Source of the DNA: CAZEAB01 sp964552945
GTDB taxonomy: Archaea > Nanobdellota > Nanobdellia > Woesearchaeales > GW2011-AR9
Direction: 5' to 3'
Assembly: GCA_964552945.1 (NCBI GenBank)
Contig: CAZKIP010000008.1
Span: 1 to 62,157, forward strand
Length of the DNA: 62,157 bases
Under the pieces are notes generated by a model. The model searched no databases and was not told the origin of the DNA. It was given only the letters and a program-made list of their open reading frames with translations. Below, one piece after another: positions 1 to 8,592 of the stretch. Every line of letters begins with the position of its first letter. The stretch's first letter is position 1. The position numbers and the translations under genes were made by a program.

Positions 1-16
1 GAGCGCCTGACTTTTA

Positions 17-44
17 CGTCGGGTTTTTGCACTCGTGCAAAGCA
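17..44 (+). other. tRNA-Lys intron 1 (anticodon loop, 37/38)
   Basis: Insert of 28 nt between the two halves of the anticodon loop, with a 6-bp stem closed by CTCG. The position is the canonical site of archaeal tRNA introns cut by the splicing endonuclease. The exact end may shift by one base because A44 and A45 are identical. Confidence 0.8.
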
Positions 45-67
45 ATCAGGCGGTCGAGGGTTCAAAT

Positions 68-99
68 ATCCGATTGAGAAACTCATTGGTTTTGAGAGT
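68..99 (+). other. tRNA-Lys intron 2 (T loop, about 60/61)
   Basis: Insert of about 32 nt between T-loop TTCAAAT and T-stem strand CCCTT. CCGATTGAG and CTCATTGG pair around AAA with one bulged T, and exon bases TCAAA can pair with TTTGA at the other border, so a bulge-helix-bulge-like splice structure is plausible. The site is non-canonical. Confidence 0.7.
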
Positions 100-117
100 C
101 CCTTCCGGCCCGTAAAA

Positions 118-158
118 GGGCAGGATGGTTCGGGATGCAAATTCCGATCTTCCAGCCC
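118..158 (+). other. Stem-loop between tRNA-Lys and rpoH
   Basis: GGGC (118-121) pairs with GCCC (155-158), GGA with TCC across one A-A mismatch, and TCGGGA (130-135) with TTCCGA (142-147) around a six-base loop. It resembles a tRNA acceptor/T-arm minihelix but has no valid T loop. It may end the tRNA transcript, protect its 3' end, or lie in the rpoH leader. Its role is unknown. Confidence 0.4.
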
Positions 159-177
159 ACCTTTCATCAAAATTAAA

Positions 178-414
178 ATGGGAAAAAATACAAATATTCA
201 CGAATTGATTCCAACTCATGAGAAGTTGGATGATGCTCAGAAAAAGTCCTTCTTAGAAGAGATGAAAATTTCTTCACGGGAATTACCTAAAATTCTCAAA
301 GATGATCCAGCTCTGGCTGATTTAGGAGTTAAAGCGGGAGACGTTATTAAAATTTATAGGTTAAGTGCTACTTCTGGTACTACTAGCTTTTATAGGGTGG
401 TTATCGATGGATAG
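178..414 (+). CDS. rpoH: DNA-directed RNA polymerase subunit H (RPB5-like)
   Basis: This 78-residue protein corresponds to the C-terminal assembly domain of eukaryotic RPB5, which is all that archaea have. Recognisable blocks are HELIPTHEKL near the N-terminus, LPKILKDDP in the middle and GDVIKIYR near the end. The length is normal for archaeal RpoH, a part of the polymerase jaw. It is the first gene of the polymerase operon and overlaps rpoB'' by 8 nt. The only gene just upstream is tRNA-Lys, and no clear TATA box separates them. Confidence 0.95.
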   Translation: MGKNTNIHELIPTHEKLDDAQKKSFLEEMKISSRELPKILKDDPALADLGVKAGDVIKIYRLSATSGTTSFYRVVIDG

Positions 415-1885
415 GTCTATTCTAATTAAAAAGTACTTTGAAGAAAAGAAGTTTGTAGAAAGTAATATTCAATCTTTTAACAATTTGTTAGAGAATGGTT
501 TACAGGAAGTTATTGAAGAAAATAAAGAAGCTGAACCAACCATTATTCCTCATAACATTGAAAAATTTAAGATTCGTTTTGGAAGAATTACCGTTGGAAA
601 ACCAGAAATAACTGAAGCTGATGGAAGTAAAAGGCCTATTTATCCTATGGAAGCAAGATTAAGAAAAATTTCTTACAATGCTCCAATTTATCTTGAAGTA
701 AGCAGTTATATTAACGATGTTCAAAGAGAAAATTTTGTGGCAGAGGTAGGAAAACTTCCTATTATGCTTAAAAGTAAATATTGTAATTTGGATAAGTTGC
801 CAAGGGAAGAATTGGTTAAGAGAGGCGAAGATGCTACTGATCCAGGTGGATATTTCATAATTAATGGAACGGAGAAAGTTATTGTTAACGTTGAAGATTT
901 AGCTTCTAACAATTTTTTAGTTGAACGGATTAAAGATGGTTCTTTCAAAGGAATGTTTTTCGCTTCCAGAGGTTCTTTTAAAATTCCTCATACTTTTGAA
1001 TTAAAGAAAGATGGAATCTATTACATGTCTTTCACTAGAATTAAGCAAGTTCCTTTAATTATGGTTATTAAAGCTCTTGGTATGGTTAAAGATGAAGATA
1101 TTATGCGTGCTATTTCAGGTGAAGAAACTTATGAAGAAGTATTGTTAAATTTATTCGATTTTGCAGATATAAAATCCAGGGATGATGCTATTGATTACAT
1201 CGCTAAGAAAGTTGGTGTGGGACAATCAAAAGAAATCAGAATGGAAAGAACAAAAGAGATTCTTGACAAATACCTTCTTCCAAACATGGGTATTGATGCT
1301 AGTGCTAGAATTATCAAAGCAAAAAATCTCTGTAAAATGTTAAAAAAGTTTGTTGACGTTTCAAACGGAAAGAGAAAAGCTGATAACAAAGATCATTACA
1401 TGAACAAAAGAATTAGAATGAGTGGAGATCTTTTACTTGATTTATTTAGAATGAATTTTAAAGTTCTTGTTGGAGACATACTTTACAATTTTCAGAGAAT
1501 TATTAAGAGGGGAAAACTTCCTTCAATAAGAGTTATCATTAGAGATAAATTGCTTACTTCAAGATTATATTCTGCTATGGCAACCGGTGAATGGGTTGGT
1601 GGCAGACAAGGAATTTCACAAAGAATGAGTAGAACCAACTATCTAGATATGGTTTCACATTTACAGAGAGTTGTAAGTCCTCTTTCAACTTCACAAGAAA
1701 ATTTTGAAGCAAGAGCTTTACATTGTACCCATCTTGGAAGATTATGTCCAATTGAAACTCCTGAGGGAACCAATATTGGATTAAGAAAAAATTTAGCTAT
1801 GCTTTGTTCATTATCACAAGCTGTTGAAAAGAAAGAAGTCCTAGAAAAATTAAGAGATGCAGGATTACAGGAGATTACTAATTAA
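407..1885 (+). CDS. rpoB2: DNA-directed RNA polymerase subunit B'' (N-terminal half of RPB2)
   Basis: This 492-residue protein is the N-terminal half of the second-largest subunit (protrusion, lobe and fork regions). Visible blocks include FKIRFGRITVGKPEITEADG near the N-terminus, the GGYFIINGTEKVI segment, and the CPIETPEGTNIGLRKNLA fork block close to the C-terminus. The start at 407 is preferred over an in-frame upstream TTG because MDRSILIKKYF matches family N-termini and the upstream codons overlap rpoH. RPB2 is split here as in many euryarchaea. The B' half follows after one base. Confidence 0.95.
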   Translation: MDRSILIKKYFEEKKFVESNIQSFNNLLENGLQEVIEENKEAEPTIIPHNIEKFKIRFGRITVGKPEITEADGSKRPIYPMEARLRKISYNAPIYLEVSSYINDVQRENFVAEVGKLPIMLKSKYCNLDKLPREELVKRGEDATDPGGYFIINGTEKVIVNVEDLASNNFLVERIKDGSFKGMFFASRGSFKIPHTFELKKDGIYYMSFTRIKQVPLIMVIKALGMVKDEDIMRAISGEETYEEVLLNLFDFADIKSRDDAIDYIAKKVGVGQSKEIRMERTKEILDKYLLPNMGIDASARIIKAKNLCKMLKKFVDVSNGKRKADNKDHYMNKRIRMSGDLLLDLFRMNFKVLVGDILYNFQRIIKRGKLPSIRVIIRDKLLTSRLYSAMATGEWVGGRQGISQRMSRTNYLDMVSHLQRVVSPLSTSQENFEARALHCTHLGRLCPIETPEGTNIGLRKNLAMLCSLSQAVEKKEVLEKLRDAGLQEITN

Positions 1886-1886
1886 A

Positions 1887-3689
1887 ATGGTTGATGTATA
1901 CTTAAATTCACAATTTATTGGAACCGTAGAAGATGGTCTAGCTTTTGTTGAGAATCTTAAAGATTTGAGGCGTAAAGGTTCATTATCTGAAAATATTAAC
2001 GTTTTCTTCAAAGAAGAAACAAATGACGTTTACATAGGTTCTGATGAAGGTAGGGCAAGAAGACCTTTGATTATTGTTAGGGAAGGTAAACCATTGCTTA
2101 CTGAAAAACATTTAGAGCAGCTGAATAATGGAGAAATTACTTGGCTTGATTTAGTTCGTCAAGGAGTTATTGAATATCTTGATGCTGCTGAAGAAGAAAA
2201 CGCTTTAGTTTCATATTGTGAAGAAGATTTAACTGAAGATTTTACTCACTTGGAAATTTCTCCTGGTGCTATTAGTGGTTTGGCAAGTGCTTTGGTTCCT
2301 TTTGGAAATCTGATGCCTGCTCAAAGGTTGATTATTGGGAGTAAGAACCAGAAACAAGCTTTAGGTTTTTATGCTACCAACTACAATTTACGAATGGACA
2401 TGGATGCAAATTTATTACATTACCCTCATTATCCTTTAGTAAAAACAAGAATACATGATGTTGTTGATTATGGAGAACATCCTTCTGGACAAAATATGGT
2501 TGTTGCAGTAATGTGTTATGATGGATATAACATGGAAGACGGAGTTATCTTGAATAAGGGTTCCGTGCAACGTGGTTTAGCTAGAAGTACTTATTTCAGG
2601 CCTGTTTCAGCTGCTGAGTTACGTTATTCAGGAGGTTTAGTGGATGAGGTTTCTGTACCTGATAAAGAAGTTAAAGGTTATAGAAGTGAACACGATTATC
2701 GTTTCTTAGAAGGAGATGGAATTGTTTACCCAGAAGCTAAAGTTCAAGAAGGAGATGTTATTATTGGTAGAACTAGTCCTCCTCGTTTCTTAAGTAGCAT
2801 GGATGAATATAATTTAGTAGCAGCTACTAGAAGAGAAAGTTCGTTATCTTTAAAACATGGTGAGAAAGGTGTTGCAGATTTTGTTATTATCACAGAGAAT
2901 GAGGAAGGAAACAAACTTGTTCAAGTTAGATTAAGGATTGAAAGAAAACCTGAAATTGGTGATAAATTTACAAGTAGGCATGGTCAGAAAGGAGTTACCG
3001 GAATTTTGGTACCTGCAGAAGACGTTCCTTTTTCAGCTACAGGTATAACTCCCGATTTAATTTTCACTCCGCATGGTATATCTTCAAGAATGACCATGTC
3101 ACACCTTATTGAATTAATTGGTGGTAAAATTGCTGCCATGAGTGGAAGGTTTGTTGATGGAACTTTGTTTGAAAATGAAAAGGAAGCAGATTTAAGAAAA
3201 GAATTACTAAATTTAGGTTTTAGCGAAGATGGTAAAGAAGTTTTCTATGATGGAAGAACAGGTAAACAAATGCTTGCAAGAATCTATGTTGGAAACATGT
3301 ATTATCTGAGATTAAGACATATGGTAGCTAACAAAATGCAATCTAGAGCTAGAGGACCTATCCAGTTATTAACAAGACAACCAACTGAGGGTAAAGCTAA
3401 GGAAGGAGGTCTTCGTCTAGGAGAGATGGAGAAGGATACTTTTATTGCTCACGGAGCTTCGTTATTGTTAAAGGAAAGGTTTAGTTCCGATAATGTTAGT
3501 GTTCCTGTTTGTGATCAATCTGGCTTAGTGGGATATTTTGATTCTAGAAAAAATCGTTTAATATCTCCTGTTCATGGTGAAGATTCAGATTTATCTTACG
3601 TTGAGATGAGTTATGCATTTAAATTATTATTAGATGAATTAATTTCCTTGGGAGTATATCCTAAATTAGTATTAGAAGACAAATATTGA
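1887..3689 (+). CDS. rpoB1: DNA-directed RNA polymerase subunit B' (C-terminal half of RPB2)
   Basis: This 600-residue protein carries the hybrid-binding and wall domains. It has NMEDGVILNKGS, the KPEIGDKFTSRHGQKGV block with the catalytic-site lysines and arginine, and the C-terminal anchor GGLRLGEMEKD. ATG 1887 follows the B'' stop by one base and gives the family N-terminus MVDVYLN; an upstream in-frame extension would overlap B''. The C-terminal zinc ribbon is degenerate: in the stretch VPVCDQSGLVGYFD and the 20 residues after it only one of the four usual cysteines remains. The fold may be kept without zinc, as inferred for other lineages with lost polymerase zinc sites. Confidence 0.95.
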   Translation: MVDVYLNSQFIGTVEDGLAFVENLKDLRRKGSLSENINVFFKEETNDVYIGSDEGRARRPLIIVREGKPLLTEKHLEQLNNGEITWLDLVRQGVIEYLDAAEEENALVSYCEEDLTEDFTHLEISPGAISGLASALVPFGNLMPAQRLIIGSKNQKQALGFYATNYNLRMDMDANLLHYPHYPLVKTRIHDVVDYGEHPSGQNMVVAVMCYDGYNMEDGVILNKGSVQRGLARSTYFRPVSAAELRYSGGLVDEVSVPDKEVKGYRSEHDYRFLEGDGIVYPEAKVQEGDVIIGRTSPPRFLSSMDEYNLVAATRRESSLSLKHGEKGVADFVIITENEEGNKLVQVRLRIERKPEIGDKFTSRHGQKGVTGILVPAEDVPFSATGITPDLIFTPHGISSRMTMSHLIELIGGKIAAMSGRFVDGTLFENEKEADLRKELLNLGFSEDGKEVFYDGRTGKQMLARIYVGNMYYLRLRHMVANKMQSRARGPIQLLTRQPTEGKAKEGGLRLGEMEKDTFIAHGASLLLKERFSSDNVSVPVCDQSGLVGYFDSRKNRLISPVHGEDSDLSYVEMSYAFKLLLDELISLGVYPKLVLEDKY

Positions 3690-3712
3690 ATTAAAAATTG
3701 AAGGTATAAAAT

Positions 3713-6289
3713 ATGAGACCAAAATTTATTGGAAAAAAAATCAGTGCTGTTGAATTTGGAGTAATGTCTCCTGTTTTAATTAAACAGATGGCTGCAGCTA
3801 AAGTTGTAACACCGGAACTTTATGATAGGGAAGGTTATCCAGTAGATGGTGGATTAATGGACACTCGATTAGGAGTTATTGATCCAGGTCTTGTTTGTAA
3901 AACAGATGGATTAAAATTAAAAGATAGTTTAGGTCATTTTGGTTACATTGAGTTAGCTAGGCCTGTTGTTCATATTAAGTTTGTACGTCAAGTTTACGAT
4001 TTGTTAAAATCTTGTTGTTGGAGTTGTGGTAGAGTTATAATTCCTGAAGAAAAAATTAAAGGTTACCTTAAAGGATTTGAAGAAATAGGTGCCGAAGAAG
4101 GTTTTGAAGCTCGTAGAAGGAAAATTAAAGAAGTTGTAAAAAAATATAAAATTAAAGCTAGTTGTCCTCATTGTAATGCTAAGCAACCAAAAATTAAATT
4201 AGAAAAACCATATAATTTTTACGAAGAAGAAATTCGATTAAGTCCAATTGAAGTAAGAGCTCGTTTAGAAAAAATTTCTGAAGAAGATTTAGAAGTTTTT
4301 GGATATAAGAAAGGTTTTTTCCGTCCTGAATGGATGATTTTAACAGTTCTTTCAATTCCTCCTGTAACGATGCGTCCAAGTATCACTTTGGAATCTGGTG
4401 AAAGATCTGAAGATGATTTAACTCATAAGTTAGGGGATATAGTAAGAATTAACCAACGTCTTTTTGAGAATATCAATGCTGGTGCACCTGAAGTTATAAT
4501 TGAAGATTTATGGGACTTATTGCAATATCACATCACTACTTTTTTCGACAATTCTGTTTCACAACTTCCTCCTGCTAGACATAGAGGTGGACAGGTTTTA
4601 AAGACTATTGCTAGTAGAATTAGTAGTAAAGAAGGAAGAATTAGACATAACTTGGCTGGTAAGAGAACAGATTTCTCAGCAAGAACAGTTATCAGTCCTG
4701 ATCCATTAATTGGACTTAACGAAGTGGGAATACCTAAGAGAATGGCTATGAATTTAACCGTTCCCGAAAGAGTTACAGAATGGAACAGGGAATACTTGAA
4801 AAAGTTTGTAGAGCGAGGAGCAAAGATTTATCCTGGAGCTAATTATATTATCAAACCAGATGGGAAAAGAAAATCTATCACTGATGAAACTAAGGAAGAA
4901 ATTTTGGAAGAATTAGAAGTTGGTTTTATTGTCGAAAGACATATTATGAATGGTGACATTTGCATTTTCAACAGGCAACCTTCCTTGCACAGAATGAGTA
5001 TGATGTGTCATAAAATGAAAGTTCTACCTGGAAAAACTTTCCGTCTTAATCCAGCTGTATGTAATCCTTATAACGCTGACTTTGATGGTGACGAGATGAA
5101 TTTACACGTTCCTCAAACTGAAGAAGCGAAAGCAGAAGCTAAAATATTAATGTTAGTTGAAACTCAAATAATTTCTCCTAGATATGGTTTAAGTGTTGTT
5201 GGATGTATTCACGATGCAATTACTGGAAACTATTTACTTACTAAAGAATTAATTTTCACAAGAAAAGAAGCAATTGATTTACTTTATCTTTGTGGTGTTA
5301 ACGATTTCAGTGCTCTCCCAAAGAAGGAGAAAATTGATGGAAGAGAAGTTTTCTCAGTCTTATTACCTCAAGATTTTAGTTTCATTGGTAAAGACAAGAG
5401 TGGCGGAGAAGTTAAAATTGTTAAAGGTAGTCTTAAGTCAGGATTGATGGATAAATCAAATCTAGGACAGGAAAGTGGATTAATGCTTAGAAACATTTAC
5501 GAGAGATATGGTGCTGCTTACACAGCAGACTTACTTGGTAAAATCACAAAGTTAGGTATCGCTGTTCTTGCTCGAAGAGGTTTTTCCATTGGTATCAGTG
5601 ATATGGATTTAAGTGATGTTACCAATGAAGAAATTAATGATGTATTGATGAAAGCTGAGGAAGATGTTAATAAATTAATTGAGAAATTTCATTCTGGTAA
5701 GTTGGAACCTTTACCTGGAAGAACTTTGGAAGAAACATTAGAACTTAGAATTTTAGAATCATTGAATAAAGCTAGAAACAAAAGTGGAGACGTGGCTATG
5801 AAACAAGTTAGAAGAAGTTCAGCTTTAACCATGGCTAGATGTGGAGCAAGAGGTAATGCCTTGAACATAGCTCAGATGTCTGCGGTTGTAGGTCAGCAAG
5901 CTTTACGTGGAAAAAGGATTGATTCTGGTTATAGTGGAAGAACGTTACCTTATTTTAAGAGAGATGATTTAAGTCCTAAAGCAAGAGGATTCATTCGAAG
6001 TAATTTTAAGAATGGTCTTTCTCCTCATGAATTCTTTTTTGGTGCAATGACAGGAAGAGACGCTTTAATGGATACTGCTTTAAGAACTCCTAAATCTGGT
6101 TATTTATATAGAAGATTATCTAATGCAATGCAGGATTTAAAAGTTAGTTATGATGGAACAGTTCGCGACGCAAGTGGTAAGATAATTCAGTTTTCCTATG
6201 GTGACGATGGACTTGATGTTTCAAGAACTAAAAATGGAAGTTTAGATATTAAAGGAGCCATCCAAGCAACTGTTGGTGGTAAAAAATGA
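3713..6289 (+). CDS. rpoA1: DNA-directed RNA polymerase subunit A' (N-terminal part of RPB1)
   Basis: This 858-residue protein holds the clamp, the active site and the bridge-helix start. The catalytic loop NADFDGDEMN lies near residues 453-462 and provides the three aspartates that bind Mg2+. The second clamp zinc site (CWSCG then CPHC) is intact. The first is broken: the family pattern C-x2-C-x6-C-x2-H reads here as C62, D65, S72, H75, so two cysteines are replaced. It follows B' by 23 nt and is followed by A'' 13 nt after its stop. Split A'/A'' is the archaeal norm. Confidence 0.96.
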   Translation: MRPKFIGKKISAVEFGVMSPVLIKQMAAAKVVTPELYDREGYPVDGGLMDTRLGVIDPGLVCKTDGLKLKDSLGHFGYIELARPVVHIKFVRQVYDLLKSCCWSCGRVIIPEEKIKGYLKGFEEIGAEEGFEARRRKIKEVVKKYKIKASCPHCNAKQPKIKLEKPYNFYEEEIRLSPIEVRARLEKISEEDLEVFGYKKGFFRPEWMILTVLSIPPVTMRPSITLESGERSEDDLTHKLGDIVRINQRLFENINAGAPEVIIEDLWDLLQYHITTFFDNSVSQLPPARHRGGQVLKTIASRISSKEGRIRHNLAGKRTDFSARTVISPDPLIGLNEVGIPKRMAMNLTVPERVTEWNREYLKKFVERGAKIYPGANYIIKPDGKRKSITDETKEEILEELEVGFIVERHIMNGDICIFNRQPSLHRMSMMCHKMKVLPGKTFRLNPAVCNPYNADFDGDEMNLHVPQTEEAKAEAKILMLVETQIISPRYGLSVVGCIHDAITGNYLLTKELIFTRKEAIDLLYLCGVNDFSALPKKEKIDGREVFSVLLPQDFSFIGKDKSGGEVKIVKGSLKSGLMDKSNLGQESGLMLRNIYERYGAAYTADLLGKITKLGIAVLARRGFSIGISDMDLSDVTNEEINDVLMKAEEDVNKLIEKFHSGKLEPLPGRTLEETLELRILESLNKARNKSGDVAMKQVRRSSALTMARCGARGNALNIAQMSAVVGQQALRGKRIDSGYSGRTLPYFKRDDLSPKARGFIRSNFKNGLSPHEFFFGAMTGRDALMDTALRTPKSGYLYRRLSNAMQDLKVSYDGTVRDASGKIIQFSYGDDGLDVSRTKNGSLDIKGAIQATVGGKK

Positions 6290-6302
6290 AAGGTACGTCA
6301 AG

Positions 6303-7445
6303 ATGAGTAAAGAATACAAAGCAGAATTGAAAAAATATGCAAAAATTTTCCCTCCTTCAGTTATTGAAGAATTGGAAAATGAACTTCCTAGTTCCTTGTC
6401 TGCTACTGCATTGAAAAAAATATTAGAAGATTTAACTTTAATATACAAAAATGCACAAGTAAATCCTGGAGAATGTGTTGGTTTGGTAAGTGCAGAAAGT
6501 ATTGGAGAACCAGGTACACAGATGACTCTAAATACTTTCCACTTTGCTGGTGTTGCAGAGATGAACGTAACTACAGGTTTACCAAGAATTATTGAAATTT
6601 TTGACGCTAGGAAAGAAATCAAAACTCCTACTATGGAAATTTTCTTAAATAGTCCTCACAATAAACCAGAAAACATAAAATCTTTTGCTGCAAAAATCAA
6701 AGAAACTTTGTTTGGCGAGTTGGTTTTAGAATATTCACTTAACATTTTTGATCAAGTTTTAACTGTGAAATTAAACTCTTCTTTAATGGAAGATTATACT
6801 TTAGAAATTAAAGAGTTAATTAAAATTTTGAAAGCCAAAGTCAAAACTTTTAGTGTAGCTGGCGAAGGGGATACTATCTCATTTTCACAAAAAAGTAAAT
6901 CTGATGATTTGAAAGATCTTTATTCTCTTAAAGAAAAGTTGAGAAAAGTTAAAGTAAGGGGAATAAAAGGAATTAAACAAGTTTTACCAGTTAAGCGAGG
7001 AGAAGAATATATCATCATGACTTCTGGAACAAATTTAAAAGATTTAATGGGCATGGAAGAAATTGATTTTCCTAGAATTGTTAGTAACGATATTCATGAA
7101 ATCTTTAAAGTATTAGGAGTAGAAGCTGCTCGTCAAGCGATTATTAATGAAGTTCAAAAAGTTATCAACTCTCAAGGATTAAATATTGACATAAGGCATA
7201 TTATGCTGGTTGCAGATTTAATGTGTACCAATGGAAGAGTGCAAGGAGTAACAAGGTATGGAGTTGTTAGTGAGAAGGCTAGTGTTTTAGCTAGAGCTTC
7301 TTTTGAAACACCAATTAAACATTTGATAAATGCTGCTTTGGAAGGAGAGATGGATTATTTAACTTCCGTAGTTGAAAATGTAATGATTAACCAGCCTGTT
7401 CCTTTAGGTACCGGATTACCAGGACTGGTAACAAAGATGAAATAA
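6303..7445 (+). CDS. rpoA2: DNA-directed RNA polymerase subunit A'' (C-terminal part of RPB1)
   Basis: This 380-residue protein contains the trigger loop region GEPGTQMTLNTFHFAG followed by GLPRIIEIFDARK, and the cleft/jaw region to the end, where HIMLVADLMCTNGRVQGVTRYG is characteristic. I chose ATG 6303 because an upstream TTG in the same frame overlaps the A' stop and gives no family residues. The gene is part of the contiguous polymerase operon and is followed by L30e 12 nt downstream. Confidence 0.95.
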   Translation: MSKEYKAELKKYAKIFPPSVIEELENELPSSLSATALKKILEDLTLIYKNAQVNPGECVGLVSAESIGEPGTQMTLNTFHFAGVAEMNVTTGLPRIIEIFDARKEIKTPTMEIFLNSPHNKPENIKSFAAKIKETLFGELVLEYSLNIFDQVLTVKLNSSLMEDYTLEIKELIKILKAKVKTFSVAGEGDTISFSQKSKSDDLKDLYSLKEKLRKVKVRGIKGIKQVLPVKRGEEYIIMTSGTNLKDLMGMEEIDFPRIVSNDIHEIFKVLGVEAARQAIINEVQKVINSQGLNIDIRHIMLVADLMCTNGRVQGVTRYGVVSEKASVLARASFETPIKHLINAALEGEMDYLTSVVENVMINQPVPLGTGLPGLVTKMK

Positions 7446-7457
7446 GGGGTATGAGCA

Positions 7458-7733
7458 ATGACAAAAGATAATTTACAATTAATTAAGCAAAAACTTCAAG
7501 AGGATAAACTAGTTATTGGAAGAGATAGTGTTTCAAAAAAATTAAATCAAGGGTTAATAGAAACCGTTTTTCTTTCTGCAAATTGTCCTCCTGCTGTCAA
7601 GAATGATTTTAAACATTACACATCAATGGTGGATGTACCATTAGTTATTCTTGAGATAGATAATGAAGAGTTGGGTGTTTTTTGTAAGAAAAACTTCTTT
7701 GTATCAGTTTTAGGTATTTTGGTAGAAAAGTGA
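7458..7733 (+). CDS. rpl30e: Ribosomal protein L30e
   Basis: This 91-residue protein has the L7Ae/L30e fold pattern: KLVIGRDSVSKKL, the LSANCPP turn and the C-terminal LGVFCKK. Its place between rpoA'' and nusA is the classical archaeal order. Its last codons overlap the GTG start of the NusA-like gene by four bases, which suggests translational coupling. It is a large-subunit protein of archaeal and eukaryotic ribosomes. Confidence 0.93.
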   Translation: MTKDNLQLIKQKLQEDKLVIGRDSVSKKLNQGLIETVFLSANCPPAVKNDFKHYTSMVDVPLVILEIDNEELGVFCKKNFFVSVLGILVEK

Positions 7734-8140
7734 GATTTAAACTTGATCAGGACACTTTAGCATTGTCTTCTTTTTTAGAAAGGTTAGCTAGAGTAAGAGT
7801 GAAAGATTGTTTTAAAGATAGGGATACCATTTATTTTGTTGTTAACAAAGGAAGCATGGGTAAAGCCTTAGGTAAAGGGGCTGAAAATGTTAAAAAGCTT
7901 CAAAGAGATTTGAATGCAAAAATTAGATTAATCGAATTTGATGATGATGCTATTAAGTTTATCCAAAATGTCATTTTACCTTTAAAAGTAGAAGAAATAG
8001 AAGAGCAAGATAATTTCTTCATAGTAAGAGATAGCAATAAAAAAACAAAAAGTTTATTAATAGGCAGGGATGGCAGGAACTTAATAACTTTAAATAGGGC
8101 AGTTAAACGCTTTTTTAATAAAGAAGTTAAAGTTGAGTAA
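7730..8140 (+). CDS. nusA: NusA-like KH-domain transcription termination factor
   Basis: This 136-residue protein consists of two KH domains, as archaeal NusA does; it lacks the N-terminal polymerase-binding and S1 domains of bacterial NusA. The GxxG loops are GKGAENVKKL in the first KH and GRDGRNLITL in the second. Translation starts at a GTG overlapping the L30e stop (GTGA). It is expected to bind RNA in transcription or ribosome-operon control. The gap to S12 is 29 nt. Confidence 0.92.
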   Translation: MRFKLDQDTLALSSFLERLARVRVKDCFKDRDTIYFVVNKGSMGKALGKGAENVKKLQRDLNAKIRLIEFDDDAIKFIQNVILPLKVEEIEEQDNFFIVRDSNKKTKSLLIGRDGRNLITLNRAVKRFFNKEVKVE

Positions 8141-8169
8141 TAATATAATTCACGGAAATAAAACTAAAA

Positions 8170-8592
8170 ATGAGTAATAAATCGAAAGGATTGGGAGCAG
8201 CAAACAAGCTTATGAAGAGACGAAGTGATTTTCGGCTTAAGAAGAAAACTAAGCTGCAAAAGAAAAAGGTAGATCCTCTAGCTAATTCCTCCCAAGCAAA
8301 AGCGATTGTTCTTGAAAAAATTCAAATTGAAGCAAAGCAACCTAACTCAGCGATGAGAAAGTGTGCTAGAGTACAATTGGTTAAGAATGGGAAACAAATT
8401 ACTGCTTTCATGCCTGGTGATGGTGCTCAGAAGCTTATTAACGAGCACGATGAGGTTATCGTTGAATGTATTGGTGGTAAGATGGGCCGAGCTAAAGGAG
8501 ATATTCCTGGAGTTAGATGGCAAGTTCTTAAGGTTAATGATCAAAGTTTAAGCGCTTTATTAAAAGGTAAATTAGAGAAGGCGAGAAGATAA
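8170..8592 (+). CDS. rps12: Ribosomal protein S12
   Basis: The 140 residues match archaeal/eukaryotic S12 (S23e type). Signature blocks are KQPNSAMRKCARVQL, the decoding-centre loop, and ITAFMPGDGAQKLINEHDEV. The C-terminal half contains GDIPGVRWQVLKV. The stop codon overlaps the S7 start by one base (TAATG), so the two are translated together. S12 lies at the decoding centre of the small subunit. Confidence 0.96.
   Translation: MSNKSKGLGAANKLMKRRSDFRLKKKTKLQKKKVDPLANSSQAKAIVLEKIQIEAKQPNSAMRKCARVQLVKNGKQITAFMPGDGAQKLINEHDEVIVECIGGKMGRAKGDIPGVRWQVLKVNDQSLSALLKGKLEKARR

Larger units (their letters stand above)
1..112 (+). tRNA. tRNA-Lys(UUU), 5' end cut off by the window, two introns
   Basis: Bases 6-10 (CCTGA) and 46-50 (TCAGG) form the anticodon stem. 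The loop is CTTTTA (11-16) plus A45, which gives anticodon UUU. An intron of about 28 nt (17-44) lies at the usual archaeal position 37/38 and folds as TTTGCA-CTCG-TGCAAA. The T stem is GAGGG (56-60) and CCCTT (100-104), and the acceptor 3' strand CCGGCCC (105-111) is followed by discriminator G112. The T loop TTCAAAT (61-67) is separated from CCCTT by a second insert of about 32 nt (68-99), itself a hairpin. CCA is not encoded. Removing both inserts restores a standard archaeal tRNA-Lys 3' part. The first ~25 nt lie outside the window. Confidence 0.88.

Noticed and set aside
118..158. A third tRNA or a split-tRNA half after tRNA-Lys
   Set aside because: It has an acceptor-like stem, but the six-base loop and internal bulges do not form a T loop, and there is no anticodon or D arm.
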